Source: Methylomonas rapida (GTDB lineage Bacteria > Pseudomonadota > Gammaproteobacteria > Methylococcales > Methylomonadaceae). Taken from it: a stretch of 64,000 bases of DNA. How positions within the stretch are numbered: position 1 is the stretch's first letter; each line of letters starts with the position of its first letter. The stretch spans positions 124,001 through 188,000 of the forward strand of contig NZ_CP113517.1 of NCBI RefSeq assembly GCF_024360925.2, in the 5' to 3' direction. This document shows, piece by piece, positions 34,000 to 43,785 of the stretch. Under the pieces are notes generated by a model that was not told where the DNA came from, made no database searches, and worked only from the letters and a program-made list of their open reading frames with translations. Made by a program: the position numbers and the translations under genes.

Positions 34000-36900
34000 T
34001 GGCCGCGTTGATACGTTTTGCGCTATCGCAGCGCTTGATGATTTGTTTGATGATGCTGGTATTGGTGGGTGGTGGTTATCATGCTTTCAAAAACATTCCT
34101 ATCGACGCCTTCCCAGAGGTCTCGCCGACGCAAGTCAAGATCATCGTCAAAGCCGACGGGATGACGCCGGAGGAAGTCGAATCGCGCATCACTGCGCCGA
34201 TAGAAGTCGAATTGCTGGGGATTCCACATCAAACCATGCTGCGATCGTTGGCCAAATACGCGATTACCGACATTACACTGGATTTCGAGGAGGGCACGGA
34301 TATTTATTGGGCCCGGCAACAGGTCACCGAGCGCTTGAATGGCATCTGGGGCAATCTTCCCGCCGGCGTGGAAGGCGGCATTGCGCCGATGACGACGCCC
34401 TTGGGGGAAATGTTCATGTTCTCTGTCGAAGGCGGCGATTTGAGCTTGATGGATCGGCGCAATCTGCTCGATTGGGTGATTCGGCCGGTATTGCGCACCG
34501 TGCCCGGCGTAGCCGATGTCAACTCGTTGGGCGGTTTGGTGCGCAGTTTCGAAGTCGTGCCCGACAATGTAAGGATGGCTGCTCGCGGTATAGGCATGAA
34601 TCAATTGATCGCGGCCTTGCAAAACAACAATCGTAACGATGGCGCAGGCCGCCTGACCGAAGGCGAAGAGGCATTGATCGTGCGGGCGGAAGGGCGGATC
34701 AAGGACGAGCGGGATGTCAGAGCCATCGTCGTCAGCCAAAACAAAGGCCTGCCAATCCGCATAGAAGACATTGCAGAAGTCAAGATCGGCGCGTTGACGC
34801 GCTATGGCGCGGTCAGCAAGGACGGCCAGGGCGAAGCCGTGACCGGCGTGATTTTGAGTTTGCGCGGCGCCAATGCCAGGCAAACCGTCGAGTTGATCGA
34901 AGCCAAGCTGGCGGACCTGCAAGCGACATTGCCGCAAGGCGTCAGCATCAAGGTGTTTTATAACCGCGGCGTGCTGGTCAATAAAGCCGTCAATACCGTG
35001 ACCAAGGCGCTATTCGAGGCGATTGGGCTAGTGGTGATTTTATTGATTTTGTTTTTGGGCGATTTGCGGGCGGCGCTGACCGTGGCCTTGGCGTTGCCGA
35101 TGGCGGCCTTGATTACCTTCATTTTGATGTATGCGTTTGATATGTCCGCCAACCTGATGAGCCTGGGTGGCCTTGCGATTGCGATCGGCATGCTGGTCGA
35201 TGGCGCCGTCGTGGTGGTGGAAAACATCATCACGCAACTGGCGGATCATGAACGGGCGCAGCGCCTGCCGCGTTTGCACATGATTTATCGGGCAACCCGC
35301 GAAGTCGCGGTGCCGGTGACCTCGGGGATATTGATCATCGTCATCGTGTTTTTGCCACTACTGACCCTGCAAGGGCTGGAAGGCAAATTGTTCGGCCCCG
35401 TGGCGTTGACGATCGTGTTTGCGTTGAGCGGATCGTTGATATTGTCGTTGAGCGTGATCCCGGTGTTGGCGTCGTTTCTGCTCAAGCATGTCTCGCATGA
35501 AGAACCCTGGCTGCCGCGGCATTTGCAGCGTATCTATCAACCCTTGCTGATTTGGTGTCTGGGCAACGGTAAAAAAATATTCACTATTGCCGGCGGACTG
35601 TTGCTATTGACGCTGCTGGTGTTCACGCAGATCGGCAGTACCTTCATGCCGACGATGGATGAAGGCGACATCATCGTGCAGTTGGAGAAATTGCCGTCGA
35701 TTACGCTGCAGGATTCGGTGGAACTGGATCTGCAAGTGCAAAAAAACATCCTGGACCATATTCCCGAAGTCGAAACCGTGGTGTCCAGGGTCGGTACCGA
35801 CGAATTGGGTCTGGACCCGATGGGCTTGAATGAAACCGACACGTTTTTGATTTTGAAGCCCAAGGAACAATGGCGATTCGCCAGCAAGGAGGCGTTGATC
35901 GATGCGATTCGTGGCATCATGCCCCACACACCGGGCATCGCCTTTGGCTTTACCCAGCCGATCGAAATGCGGGTATCGGAAATGTTGACCGGAACCCGCG
36001 GCGACGTCGCCATAAAATTATTCGGCAACGACTTGGATGTGCTGAATCATAAGGGTGAAGAAATCGAGGCCTTGTTGCGCAGCATAGCTGGCGCCAGTGA
36101 CGTATTCATGCGCAAGAACGAGGGCATGCAGTTCCTGCAGCTGACGATCGATAGGCAGGCGGCGGGACGCCTTGGCCTGGATGGCGATAGCATAGAAAAC
36201 ATGCTGCGGGCGCAGATCGAAGGCGTCCAGCTTGGCATCGTGCAGGAAGGCGCAAAGCGCACACCATTGTTGCTACGAGGACAAAGCAACACGGCCGATT
36301 TCGCCAGTCTGCAGATCACCTTGCCCAATGGCGAACACGTGCCGATTACCGCGCTGGCGAAAATACGGCAGGTGGAAGGCGTGGTATCCATCGGCCGGGA
36401 GAAAGGACAACGTTTCGTCGTGATTCGCAGCAACGTGGAAGGCCGCGATTTGGTCGGTTTCGTCGACGAAGCGCGCAAATTGGTCGCGGAAAAAGTCGAA
36501 TTGCCGACGGGTTATCACGTCGAATTCGGCGGGCAGTTTGAAAATCAGCAACGCGCCGCCGCCCGTTTGTCGCTGGTCATTCCGGTGTCGCTCGGCTTGA
36601 TTTTCCTGTTGCTGTTTTCTACGTTTGGTTCGGTCAGGCAGGCCGTGCTGGTGCTGTCCAATATTCCGCTGGCGATGATAGGCGGGGTGTTTGCGCTATG
36701 GATGTCAGGAGAATATCTGTCGGTGCCGGCTTCGGTGGGCTTCATTGCCTTGCTGGGTATCGCGGTCTTGAATGGCGTGGTGATGGTCAGTTATTTCAAT
36801 CAACTTTGCGCCAGTGGCATGCCCGTTTCCAGGGTCGTCGTCGTGGGATCGATGCGGCGTCTGCGGCCGGTATTGATGACGGCCAGCATCGCGGCTTTCG

Positions 36901-37061
36901 GCTTGATACCGATGCTGTTTGCATCGGGGCCAGGCTCCGAGATTCAGCGGCCGTTGGCAATTGTCGTCACGGGCGGCCTGGTGTCCTCGACCTGTTTGAC
37001 GCTGATCTTGTTGCCCATTTTGTATCAATTGTTCGGTCAAACCAGTGAGGAGGCCGTATGA
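33999..37061 (+). CDS. Heavy-metal RND efflux pump (CzcA/CusA family)
   Basis: 1020 aa with the RND layout: TM1 at about 12-30, a large periplasmic loop, TM2-6, a second loop (about 520-830) and TM8-12. R-Q-Q-V-T-E-R-L, P-L-G-E-M-F and the TM4 segment A-I-A-I-G-M-L-V-D-G-A-V-V-V-V-E-N (about 390-407) place it in the heavy-metal (HME) branch. The Asp and Glu of proton relay are present. The first Asp of the CzcA DFG motif is replaced (A-I-G), so it is not a classic Zn/Co/Cd CzcA, and it also lacks the CusA V-D-A-A signature. The metal remains open. Confidence 0.92.
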   Translation: MAALIRFALSQRLMICLMMLVLVGGGYHAFKNIPIDAFPEVSPTQVKIIVKADGMTPEEVESRITAPIEVELLGIPHQTMLRSLAKYAITDITLDFEEGTDIYWARQQVTERLNGIWGNLPAGVEGGIAPMTTPLGEMFMFSVEGGDLSLMDRRNLLDWVIRPVLRTVPGVADVNSLGGLVRSFEVVPDNVRMAARGIGMNQLIAALQNNNRNDGAGRLTEGEEALIVRAEGRIKDERDVRAIVVSQNKGLPIRIEDIAEVKIGALTRYGAVSKDGQGEAVTGVILSLRGANARQTVELIEAKLADLQATLPQGVSIKVFYNRGVLVNKAVNTVTKALFEAIGLVVILLILFLGDLRAALTVALALPMAALITFILMYAFDMSANLMSLGGLAIAIGMLVDGAVVVVENIITQLADHERAQRLPRLHMIYRATREVAVPVTSGILIIVIVFLPLLTLQGLEGKLFGPVALTIVFALSGSLILSLSVIPVLASFLLKHVSHEEPWLPRHLQRIYQPLLIWCLGNGKKIFTIAGGLLLLTLLVFTQIGSTFMPTMDEGDIIVQLEKLPSITLQDSVELDLQVQKNILDHIPEVETVVSRVGTDELGLDPMGLNETDTFLILKPKEQWRFASKEALIDAIRGIMPHTPGIAFGFTQPIEMRVSEMLTGTRGDVAIKLFGNDLDVLNHKGEEIEALLRSIAGASDVFMRKNEGMQFLQLTIDRQAAGRLGLDGDSIENMLRAQIEGVQLGIVQEGAKRTPLLLRGQSNTADFASLQITLPNGEHVPITALAKIRQVEGVVSIGREKGQRFVVIRSNVEGRDLVGFVDEARKLVAEKVELPTGYHVEFGGQFENQQRAAARLSLVIPVSLGLIFLLLFSTFGSVRQAVLVLSNIPLAMIGGVFALWMSGEYLSVPASVGFIALLGIAVLNGVVMVSYFNQLCASGMPVSRVVVVGSMRRLRPVLMTASIAAFGLIPMLFASGPGSEIQRPLAIVVTGGLVSSTCLTLILLPILYQLFGQTSEEAV

Positions 37062-37363
37062 CGCATGAAACATTTCTGGTAACTATTAATGTTTCTTTGG
37101 CCCTGGAAGAGGCCATGGTCGATTGTTTGTTGACTTTTGAAAGCGCGCAAGGCTTTTCCAGCTTTCCGGTCAATGCCCACGATCACCGCAACCGGGGCTT
37201 GTCGGTGGCCGAGCAGGTCACCGGCAGGCAACGGAAAATGCGTTTTCAGATGTATATCGGTAAAGAACAGCTCGCCGAATTGGTGGACAAACTCAAGGCC
37301 GAGTTCAGTGGCACCGGTTTGCATTACTGGATCGTGCCGGTGCTTGAACACGGCGAGATTTGA
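37058..37363 (+). CDS. DUF3240 family protein
   Basis: 101 aa. Starts in a GTATGA overlap with the pump gene. It resembles the DUF3240 proteins encoded after HME-RND pumps: L-V-T-I-N-V-S-L-A-L-E-E-A-M-V-D-C-L-L, Q-V-T-G-R-Q-R-K-M-R-F-Q-M-Y, H-Y-W-I-V-P-V-L-E-H-G-E-I. The spacing of strands and helices suggests a small PII/CutA-like alpha-beta fold, which is inference. A metal-sensing or pump-modulating role is likely but unproven. A related domain is fused in the gene at 37678. Confidence 0.82.
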   Translation: MTHETFLVTINVSLALEEAMVDCLLTFESAQGFSSFPVNAHDHRNRGLSVAEQVTGRQRKMRFQMYIGKEQLAELVDKLKAEFSGTGLHYWIVPVLEHGEI

Positions 37364-37483
37364 TTTATTTTTAATGGCTATTAAAGTTGAATGCAACTAT
37401 CTTATTAAGCGTTTAAGATACCGGCATTAAAAACGCCGCTGTGCGTCCTCTCGCACAGCTTTACCGGACGGGCGAAACAATTC

Positions 37484-37580
37484 CTTCTACCGTCGGGAGA
37501 AGGTTGGGATGAAGGGATATAAGTCAGTTTTACATTATTTATTTCCCTCACTCCAAGCGGGAGGGGGCTTTTACGACAAC
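37484..37580. repeat. Intergenic repeat with CCTTCT..GGAGAAGG arms (TTTTACGAC family, copy 3)
   Basis: CCTTCTACCGTCGGGAGAAG forms a hairpin, CCCTCACTCCAAGCGGGAGG a second, and CTTTTACGACAACCTCC follows. It lies between the DUF3240 gene and the RRM-like fusion gene. The surrounding 37364-37483 and 37581-37677 show no gene. Confidence 0.55.
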
Positions 37581-37677
37581 CTCCAGTGGGCGAGGCAGCA
37601 AAATGTGGAATTTATTTTTAAGCAAATCCTTGATAACACGCGGCCAGAGTAACCGATTTCGATGAAGGGCGGATACG

Positions 37678-38406
37678 ATGAATATTTTTTTAAGAAGAAT
37701 TCCTGCCAATACCCAGCATGTCGAAATTTCGGAGTTCGTCAGTCCCGCGCTTAACAACGGTTTGTTCAGAAAGCCGAGTCGCATTCTGAATATCGAAATT
37801 CTGGCATTGCGCGACATTCGAGTCGATTCCATCGAATACCATGGCCTGGTGACGCTGGATTCGGACTGGGCGGTTAAGCGTGCGGTCAACGGGCTCAGAA
37901 ATCGCCGCTTGAATGGGCGCTATGTGGTGGTTCGGCCTTATTTTCATCGCAGCTGGACTAATGATCCACGGCAGCATTCCCAGATTAATGCCGCCGATTT
38001 CGTCGAAAAACGGCAAGGTGACCGGCGCAGAGGTAAATATTTGGAAGTCATCAAAAATGTGTCGGATCAATTCAATACGGAGGACGATTTTTTCAAATCC
38101 GTCAATCATCAACCGGTTCAGATCACTTTTATCGTCCCGGCGCAGATCGAAATGGCGGTGGCCGAGTGCTTCGTCGGTTTCGAATTGGAAAAGGCCGCTG
38201 CGAAGGCGCAGCCGGACGATGCGATCGACTATCGCATTACTCGATTTTTGACCGAGCTGGAAGGGCCCGAGAAAAAGTCTCGTCGCTTTCAAATCTATAG
38301 TACCCGGCCCGTACTGGCGGAACTATTGGAAAAGCTCAGAAGCGAGTTTGCCCAAAACAACATTTATTACTGGATCACGCCGGTCATCGAGTTTGGCGTG
38401 ATCTAA
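37678..38406 (+). CDS. RRM-like domain fused to a DUF3240-like domain
   Basis: 242 aa, two parts. Residues 1-95 resemble an RNA-recognition motif: strand 1 N-I-F-L-R-R-I-P (RNP2-like), helix V-E-I-S-E-F-V-S, strand I-L-N-I-E-I-L-A-L, strand E-Y-H-G-L-V-T-L (RNP1-like), then A-V-N-G-L-R-N-R-R-L-N-G-R-Y-V-V-V-R-P-Y. A basic linker (R-Q-G-D-R-R-R-G-K) follows. Residues about 145-242 parallel the DUF3240 protein just upstream (S-R-R-F-Q-I-Y, L-A-E-L-L-E-K-L-R-S-E-F, Y-Y-W-I-T-P-V-I-E-F-G-V-I). Function unknown; it could couple metal sensing to RNA binding. Confidence 0.72.
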   Translation: MNIFLRRIPANTQHVEISEFVSPALNNGLFRKPSRILNIEILALRDIRVDSIEYHGLVTLDSDWAVKRAVNGLRNRRLNGRYVVVRPYFHRSWTNDPRQHSQINAADFVEKRQGDRRRGKYLEVIKNVSDQFNTEDDFFKSVNHQPVQITFIVPAQIEMAVAECFVGFELEKAAAKAQPDDAIDYRITRFLTELEGPEKKSRRFQIYSTRPVLAELLEKLRSEFAQNNIYYWITPVIEFGVI

Positions 38407-38427
38407 CATCATGGAAGCCTATTCTTA

Positions 38428-38862
38428 GTGATACTTTTCATTAGAAAAATTCCGGCGAGCAGCAAACTCAGCGACCTCATCGAGTTCGTCGAGCCTGCCA
38501 TTAAGGGAGGATTATTCCGACGAGCGGGTGCGATCATCAATGTCCGGATTCTGGCTTTGCGTGATGTTCGCTTGAGGACTGTCGAATTTCATGGCCTGGT
38601 TACCATAGAGCCCGATGCGGTAGCCTTGAAGGCAATCAAAAAGTTGAAGGGCCGGCGTTTCAAGGGCAAATTTGTCATTGTCAGGCAATATTTTCAGCGC
38701 GATTGGCATAACGACTTACGCCAGCCTCATCAGGCCAGGGCTGGACTGCAGGAACGTGAACGGCGGGTTGCCGACAGACGGCGCGGCAAGGATCTGGAGT
38801 TTATCGAGGATATTTCCGACTACTTCAGCAGCAGTGGGGATTTCGTGCGCAGAGGCCTATGA
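38428..38862 (+). CDS. Stand-alone RRM-like protein, paralogue of the preceding gene's N-terminal domain
   Basis: 144 aa, GTG start. I-L-F-I-R-K-I-P, L-R-T-V-E-F-H-G-L-V-T-I, A-I-K-K-L-K-G-R-R-F-K-G-K and V-I-V-R-Q-Y-F-Q-R-D-W match residues 1-100 of the fusion protein almost position by position, then the basic linker E-R-R-V-A-D-R-R-R-G-K-D-L-E. The DUF3240-like half is absent. It is 21 bases downstream of the fusion gene, so the two are co-transcribed and probably arose by duplication. A GGAAG lies about 12 bases upstream of the GTG. Confidence 0.7.
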   Translation: MILFIRKIPASSKLSDLIEFVEPAIKGGLFRRAGAIINVRILALRDVRLRTVEFHGLVTIEPDAVALKAIKKLKGRRFKGKFVIVRQYFQRDWHNDLRQPHQARAGLQERERRVADRRRGKDLEFIEDISDYFSSSGDFVRRGL

Positions 38863-38921
38863 GTTAGGCCGAGCATGCGAGCAGCAACCGCCGATCGGGC
38901 CATTGCTGCTCGAAAAGCCTG

Positions 38922-39245
38922 TTATTTTTCCAGTAATTCGAGTTTGCCTGGTTTGCCGTTCCAGTCGTCGGCATCGGGCATGGCGTCCTTCACTTCGGTA
39001 ATCGAAGGCCAAACTTTGGCCAGTTCGGCATTCAGGGCGATGAATTGTTGTTGATCTTCAGGCACTTCATCTTCCGCGTAAATGGCGTTGGCAGGGCACT
39101 CAGGTTCGCACAGGGTGCAGTCGATGCATTCGTCCGGATCGATAACCAAAAAATTCGGGCCTTCATGAAAGCAATCGACTGGGCAGACGTCAACACAGTC
39201 GGTGAATTTGCATTTGATACAGTTCTCGGTGATTACAAAAGCCAT
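38922..39245 (-). CDS. fdxA: 7Fe ferredoxin (FdxA type)
   Basis: 107 aa. [17 protein letters not shown] followed by V-D-V-C-P-V-D-C-F, then [12 protein letters not shown], is the arrangement of the [3Fe-4S][4Fe-4S] ferredoxins of the FdxA family. A low-potential electron carrier. AGGTTGGAAGAACACC places a good ribosome site before this ATG. It is separated from the upstream fusA gene by a hairpin, so probably has its own promoter. Confidence 0.95.
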   Translation of the reverse strand: MAFVITENCIKCKFTDCVDVCPVDCFHEGPNFLVIDPDECIDCTLCEPECPANAIYAEDEVPEDQQQFIALNAELAKVWPSITEVKDAMPDADDWNGKPGKLELLEK

Positions 39246-39311
39246 GGTGTTCTTCCAGGTTAGGTGATGGAACAAGCCTCCTTGGGTGCGGAAGCTTTTT
39301 GGTTGAAGGAT

Positions 39312-39329
39312 ACCGCCGTTTTCGGCGGT
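39312..39329. terminator. GC-rich hairpin between fusA and fdxA
   Basis: ACCGCCG-TTTT-CGGCGGT is a perfect 7-bp stem 65 bases past the fusA stop. It lacks a T-run on the minus strand, so termination strength is uncertain. Confidence 0.45.
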
Positions 39330-39393
39330 TGGCTATTTTCAGAGTAAGCGCAAGGCTCGAAGACCGGCATCGGCCTTCGAGCTCATGGATCGT

Positions 39394-41499
39394 TTACTTG
39401 TTTTTATTGCGCTCGTTCACTTCCTTGATGACTTCGTCAGCCACGTTTTTCGGACATGGGCTGTAGTGCGAGAACTCCATCGAGAACTGACCGCGACCGG
39501 AAGTCATGGTGCGCAGATCGCCGATATAGCCGAACATGTCGCTCAGCGGTACGTCGGCTTTGATGCGGACGCCGGTGACGCCTGGATCTTGCGATTTGAT
39601 CATGCCGCGGCGGCGGTTCAAGTCGCCGATCACGTCGCCTACATGAGCTTCAGGTGTGAACACGTCGACTTTCATGATCGGCTCCAGCAATTGCGGAGCG
39701 GCTTTCGGGATCGACTGGCGATACGCGGCACGGGCGGCGATTTCGAAGGCGATGGATGACGAGTCGACCGCGTGGAACGCACCGTCGGTCAGGTTGACCT
39801 TGAAGTCCAAGCAAGGGAAGCCGGCCAATACACCTTTGTCGATACTGGCTTTGAAGCCTTTTTCGACCGCTGGCCAGTATTCGCGTGGCACGTTACCGCC
39901 CACGACGCTGGACTCGAACTGGAAGCCGCTGCCTGGTTCGCCTGGTTCGATGATGTAGTTGATTTTCGCGTATTGACCAGAACCACCGGATTGTTTTTTG
40001 TGAGTGTATTCGTCTTCGACGCGCTTGGTGATGGTTTCGCGGTAAGCCACCTGCGGTTTGCCGACGTTCACTTCGACGCCGTGGGTCCGTTTCAGGATGT
40101 CCACTTTGATGTCCAGGTGCAGCTCGCCCATGCCTTTGATGATGGTTTCGCCGGATTCCTGGTCGGTTTCGACGCGGAACGATGGGTCTTCTGCCACCAT
40201 TTTGCCAATCGCAATACCCATTTTCTCGTTGCTGCCCTTGTCTTTCGGCGAAATCGCGATCGAGATGACGGGGTCGGGGAATACCATCGGCTCCAGCGTG
40301 GCTGGCTTGTCAGGGTCGCACAAGGTATGGCCGGTTTGCACGCTTTTCAAACCGATCAGGGCCACGATGTCGCCGGCTTGCGCGGTTTCGATTTCCGAAC
40401 GATTGTCGGCATGCATTTCCACCATCCGGCCAACCCGTTCGGTTTTGCCGGTAAAGGTATTCAATACGGTATCGCCTTTTTTCAGCTTGCCGGAATAGAT
40501 ACGCACGAAGTTCAGCGCGCCGAAACGGTCGTCCATGATTTTGAACACCAGGCCACGGAACGGACGTTCTGGATCGACGATCGCATGTTGACCGGTTGGA
40601 ACGCCTTCGATGTCGGTTTCTGGCTGCGGGTTGACTTCGGTTGGATTCGGCAAATAGTCCACGACGCCGTCCAGCACCAATTGCACGCCTTTGTTTTTGA
40701 ACGAAGAGCCACAATAGGTCGGGAAGAAGTCCATCGCAATGGTGCCCTTGCGGATGCAGCGTTTGATTTCTTCGATGGTGGGCTCTTCGCCTTCCAGATA
40801 TTTCTCCATGATCTCGTCGTCCTGGTCCGCGACTTGGTCGATCAGTTTCGCGCGCCATTCTTCGACTTGCTCAACCATGTCGGCGGGCACGTCCTGGATT
40901 TCGTATTTCAATGGATCGCCAGAGTTGTCCCAGATCCAGGCTTTACGGGTCAACAGGTCGACAACGCCGGAGAATTCGTCTTCGCGGCCAATAGGCAGGG
41001 TCATCACGACAGGTTTCGCGCCCAATACGTCTTCGACCTGCTTGACCACGCGGAAGAAGTCCGCGCCCAAACGGTCGAGTTTGTTGACGTAAATCAGTCG
41101 CGAGACTTTGGAGTCGTTCGCGTAGCGCCAGTTGGTTTCGGATTGTGGTTCAACGCCGCCGGAACCGCAAAATACGCCGATACCGCCGTCCAAAACTTTC
41201 AATGAACGATACACTTCGATGGTAAAGTCAACGTGACCCGGGGTGTCGATGATATTGAAACGGTGCGGTTGAAATTGGTTTTTGCTGCCGGCCCAATGAC
41301 AGGTGGTGGCGGCCGATTGAATGGTGATGCCGCGTTCCGCTTCCTGTTCCATGAAGTCCATGGTTGATTCGCCTTCGTGAACTTCGCCGAGCTTATGGAT
41401 TTTACCGGTCAGTTTCAAAATCCGTTCGGTGGTGGTGGTTTTGCCGGCATCGACGTGCGCGAAGATGCCGATGTTTCTATAAAGCGATAGATCAGTCAT
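39394..41499 (-). CDS. fusA2: Elongation factor G, second-type paralogue
   Basis: 701 aa. G1 [10 protein letters not shown]2 [12 protein letters not shown]3 [10 protein letters not shown]4 N-K-L-D-R-L-G-A are intact, with domains II-V complete (C-terminus F-S-H-Y-S-P-C-P). Start [13 protein letters not shown] and [11 protein letters not shown] match the EF-G group encoded away from the str operon in gammaproteobacteria. No ribosomal protein gene is adjacent. It should support translocation or ribosome recycling; the division of labour with the main EF-G cannot be told. Confidence 0.92.
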   Translation of the reverse strand: MTDLSLYRNIGIFAHVDAGKTTTTERILKLTGKIHKLGEVHEGESTMDFMEQEAERGITIQSAATTCHWAGSKNQFQPHRFNIIDTPGHVDFTIEVYRSLKVLDGGIGVFCGSGGVEPQSETNWRYANDSKVSRLIYVNKLDRLGADFFRVVKQVEDVLGAKPVVMTLPIGREDEFSGVVDLLTRKAWIWDNSGDPLKYEIQDVPADMVEQVEEWRAKLIDQVADQDDEIMEKYLEGEEPTIEEIKRCIRKGTIAMDFFPTYCGSSFKNKGVQLVLDGVVDYLPNPTEVNPQPETDIEGVPTGQHAIVDPERPFRGLVFKIMDDRFGALNFVRIYSGKLKKGDTVLNTFTGKTERVGRMVEMHADNRSEIETAQAGDIVALIGLKSVQTGHTLCDPDKPATLEPMVFPDPVISIAISPKDKGSNEKMGIAIGKMVAEDPSFRVETDQESGETIIKGMGELHLDIKVDILKRTHGVEVNVGKPQVAYRETITKRVEDEYTHKKQSGGSGQYAKINYIIEPGEPGSGFQFESSVVGGNVPREYWPAVEKGFKASIDKGVLAGFPCLDFKVNLTDGAFHAVDSSSIAFEIAARAAYRQSIPKAAPQLLEPIMKVDVFTPEAHVGDVIGDLNRRRGMIKSQDPGVTGVRIKADVPLSDMFGYIGDLRTMTSGRGQFSMEFSHYSPCPKNVADEVIKEVNERNKNK

Positions 41500-41625
41500 G
41501 GTTGTACTCTAAATGGAGATGAAAACGTTTTAACCCTCGGCACCATTGCCGCAGCTTTCTTCACAGACTATGTCAATGAAAAATCCACCCATTCTACCCG
41601 AAAATCAAAAAAAACAGAATGTCAA

Positions 41626-42573
41626 TTATGGGGCGGATTTTTCTTGGCGGTCTGCCTGAATTTTCAGTTCACGTAATTTCATCAACGCATAGAGTGTCTG
41701 CAAAGCCGGACAAGAAACCCGATGTCGCTGAGCCGCGCGTGCCGCGTTACCCAGAATGGCTTCGGTCTCCATCGCCTGCCCGCGCTCGAAATCCAGCAGC
41801 ATGCTGGTTCTATAGGGCGGCATTGCATAGGTATTTTGAATGTTGCTTTCGACGATGTCCTCCGGCAGAACGTGCCCGCAGGCCGCGGCGATGTCGCAAA
41901 CTTCCTGCATGATGCGGCGCACCAAGGCTTCCTGGTTTTGCAGGATGTCCAGCGTCGGCAGGCCGCCGGATAACACGGACAGGGGATTGAACGGCGCATT
42001 CCAGACGCATTTTTGCCAACGACTGCTGACGATGTCCTCGCTGAGCGTGCATTCGATACCGGCTCGCAAGAAGAGTTGCTGTAAATGCCGGGTTTTTTCA
42101 GACACACTACCTGGCAGATTGCCCAGCGTCAGCTTGCCGTAGGACAGATGATGAATGTCGGCCGGCGCCAGACGATTGCAACAGATAAAGGCCAGGCCGC
42201 TGACCAGCTCATTATCGGGAAAGGCGGTTTGCAGTTCGGCTTCGATGTCGACGCCGTTCTGGATGAACACGATTGAGGTGTTTGCCTGAACCGCATCGCG
42301 TATCAGGGCGACCCGGTCGACGTCGGGAGTCACTTTGCTGCACAAGATCAGATAATCCGCCTCGCCTGAAAACTCGCGGCTATGGCGCAAAACCTGGGTG
42401 GGCAGGAATTGCCAGTGGCCCAACGCATAGCTGTTGATCCGATAGCCTTGTTGGCTAACGACATCGTAATCCGAGCGGCAAACCACCGACACCTCTGCGC
42501 CGGCCTTGGCCAGCAAGGCGCCATAAAAGCCACCGATGGCGCCCGCGCCTGCGATCAGTATCCTGTCGCTCAT
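41626..42573 (-). CDS. panE: 2-dehydropantoate 2-reductase (ketopantoate reductase)
   Basis: 315 aa. N-terminal Rossmann motif I-L-I-A-G-A-G-A-I-G-G-F-Y-G (about 5-18). V-F-I-Q-N-G-V-D-I-E-A (about 97), R-W-Q-K-C-V-W-N-A-P-F-N-P-L (Lys of catalysis) and M-L-L-D-F-E-R-G-Q-A-M-E-T-E are the PanE/ApbA family marks. It makes pantoate for coenzyme A with NADPH. Its ATG shares a base with the hda stop (TGATG), so the two genes are translated in tandem. Confidence 0.92.
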   Translation of the reverse strand: MSDRILIAGAGAIGGFYGALLAKAGAEVSVVCRSDYDVVSQQGYRINSYALGHWQFLPTQVLRHSREFSGEADYLILCSKVTPDVDRVALIRDAVQANTSIVFIQNGVDIEAELQTAFPDNELVSGLAFICCNRLAPADIHHLSYGKLTLGNLPGSVSEKTRHLQQLFLRAGIECTLSEDIVSSRWQKCVWNAPFNPLSVLSGGLPTLDILQNQEALVRRIMQEVCDIAAACGHVLPEDIVESNIQNTYAMPPYRTSMLLDFERGQAMETEAILGNAARAAQRHRVSCPALQTLYALMKLRELKIQADRQEKSAP

Positions 42574-43268
42574 CACTGCTCTGCCAGAATCTGCTTCAAG
42601 AACGGCACCGTCAGCTTGCGTTGCGCCGCCAGCGTGGCGCGGTCGATTTTTTCCAGCAACAGCCACATGGCCGGCAGGTCGTGCACGTAATGATTCAGCA
42701 AAAAACGCCCGACCTTGGGCGGAATGTCAAAGCCGAGATAATGCGCTTTGAAGGTCATCGCGTCGATCAATTGATCGTCGCGCAAGGGCTGGATTTTCAG
42801 CGTCAAACCCCAGCTCATGCGGGTTTTCAAATCGGGTAGTTCGTAGGGCAGATATTTGGGAGGGCAGTCGGCGGCCAGAAGCAGCTTGTGATTGTTTTGC
42901 CGGTGGCTGTTGTAAAACGCAAAAAGCGCGCTTTCCCATTCGGCATGGCCGGCGATGTTCTGGACGTCGTCGAAACAGACCAATTCCATGTCCTCCAGGC
43001 CTTCCAATAACTTCGGAGAAGGCGGTTCGTCGTGGGCGAAGGCCAGGAAAAAAGGGTCCTTGCCTTCGGTCTTGGCTTGCTGGCAACAGGCTTGCAACAA
43101 ATGGCTCTTGCCGCTGCCGCTTTCTCCCCACAGGTAAATTTGCTGTTCCGCGCCGTCGCCGGCCATGGCCAGCAATTGATTGACGATTTCCGCGTTGTCG
43201 CCAGGATAAAAACTGGCAAAGGTCAGATTGGTCTGAAATTCAAACTGCAACGGAAGCTGCGTGCTCAT
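42573..43268 (-). CDS. hda: DnaA regulatory inactivator Hda
   Basis: 231 aa. The N-terminal Q-L-P-L-Q-F is a beta-clamp-binding motif. A DnaA-like AAA+ core follows: W-G-E-S-G-S-G-K-S-H (Walker A), L-V-C-F-D-D-V-Q-N-I-A-G (Walker B region), K-T-R-M-S-W-G-L (sensor area). Hda with the clamp stimulates ATP hydrolysis by DnaA to prevent re-initiation. The chosen ATG gives the clamp motif its usual place at the extreme N-terminus. It follows the DUF2069 gene by 11 bases. Confidence 0.94.
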   Translation of the reverse strand: MSTQLPLQFEFQTNLTFASFYPGDNAEIVNQLLAMAGDGAEQQIYLWGESGSGKSHLLQACCQQAKTEGKDPFFLAFAHDEPPSPKLLEGLEDMELVCFDDVQNIAGHAEWESALFAFYNSHRQNNHKLLLAADCPPKYLPYELPDLKTRMSWGLTLKIQPLRDDQLIDAMTFKAHYLGFDIPPKVGRFLLNHYVHDLPAMWLLLEKIDRATLAAQRKLTVPFLKQILAEQ

Positions 43269-43279
43269 GGCGATCAGGC

Positions 43280-43618
43280 TTACTCGGCCTTGTAAACGTA
43301 AAAGCCGGCACCGAAACACAACAACAGGCTGAAGACGATTTCCAGCAAGGCGTAGGGGCGCAAGATTGGATCGACATAGGCTTCGATCACGCCATGAATG
43401 AAGTAAGGCAAACTCAGGTAGCTCATCCAGGTGCAGCTTTTCAGATTCTGGTTCAAAAAACCCTTGAACGGCAACAATAGTGGGCCGACGCCGATGAGCA
43501 ACAGCACGGCCGTCGGGAATCGGGCCGATGGCGAGATTAAGGTAGGCCAGGCCATCAGCAAAAAAAACAAGCCGAAAAATCCAATCAAGGCGGCGTAGTA
43601 AAAATGGATTCGTTGCAT
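43280..43618 (-). CDS. DUF2069-type small membrane protein
   Basis: 112 aa with four hydrophobic segments (Y-Y-A-A-L-I-G-F-F-G-L-F-F, T-A-V-L-L-L-I-G-V-G-P-L-L-L-P, L-S-L-P-Y-F-I-H-G-V-I-E-A, L-L-E-I-V-F-S-L-L-L-C-F-G). The L-P-Y-F-x-H-G-V-x-E-A-Y motif and position just before hda fit DUF2069. Function unknown. Confidence 0.78.
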   Translation of the reverse strand: MQRIHFYYAALIGFFGLFFLLMAWPTLISPSARFPTAVLLLIGVGPLLLPFKGFLNQNLKSCTWMSYLSLPYFIHGVIEAYVDPILRPYALLEIVFSLLLCFGAGFYVYKAE

Positions 43619-43785
43619 GTGGTTGCGTCGGAAAATAGCCGCCGGTCGGCGGGAATGGCCGTTATTATCACAAACTATGTCAAAGAATGCTGGATTCCAT
43701 GATCGATGCCGCGAAGGAAAAACTTGCCCGCTTGGCGAAAAAAGGCTTATCGTCCGGGTTTTGGATTCGTAGAGAGGATGTCGTC

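Noticed and set aside
39772..41205. Very long frame (477 codons) on the plus strand
   Set aside because: It is the antisense of fusA2, whose coding is certain; the length reflects codon bias on the opposite strand.
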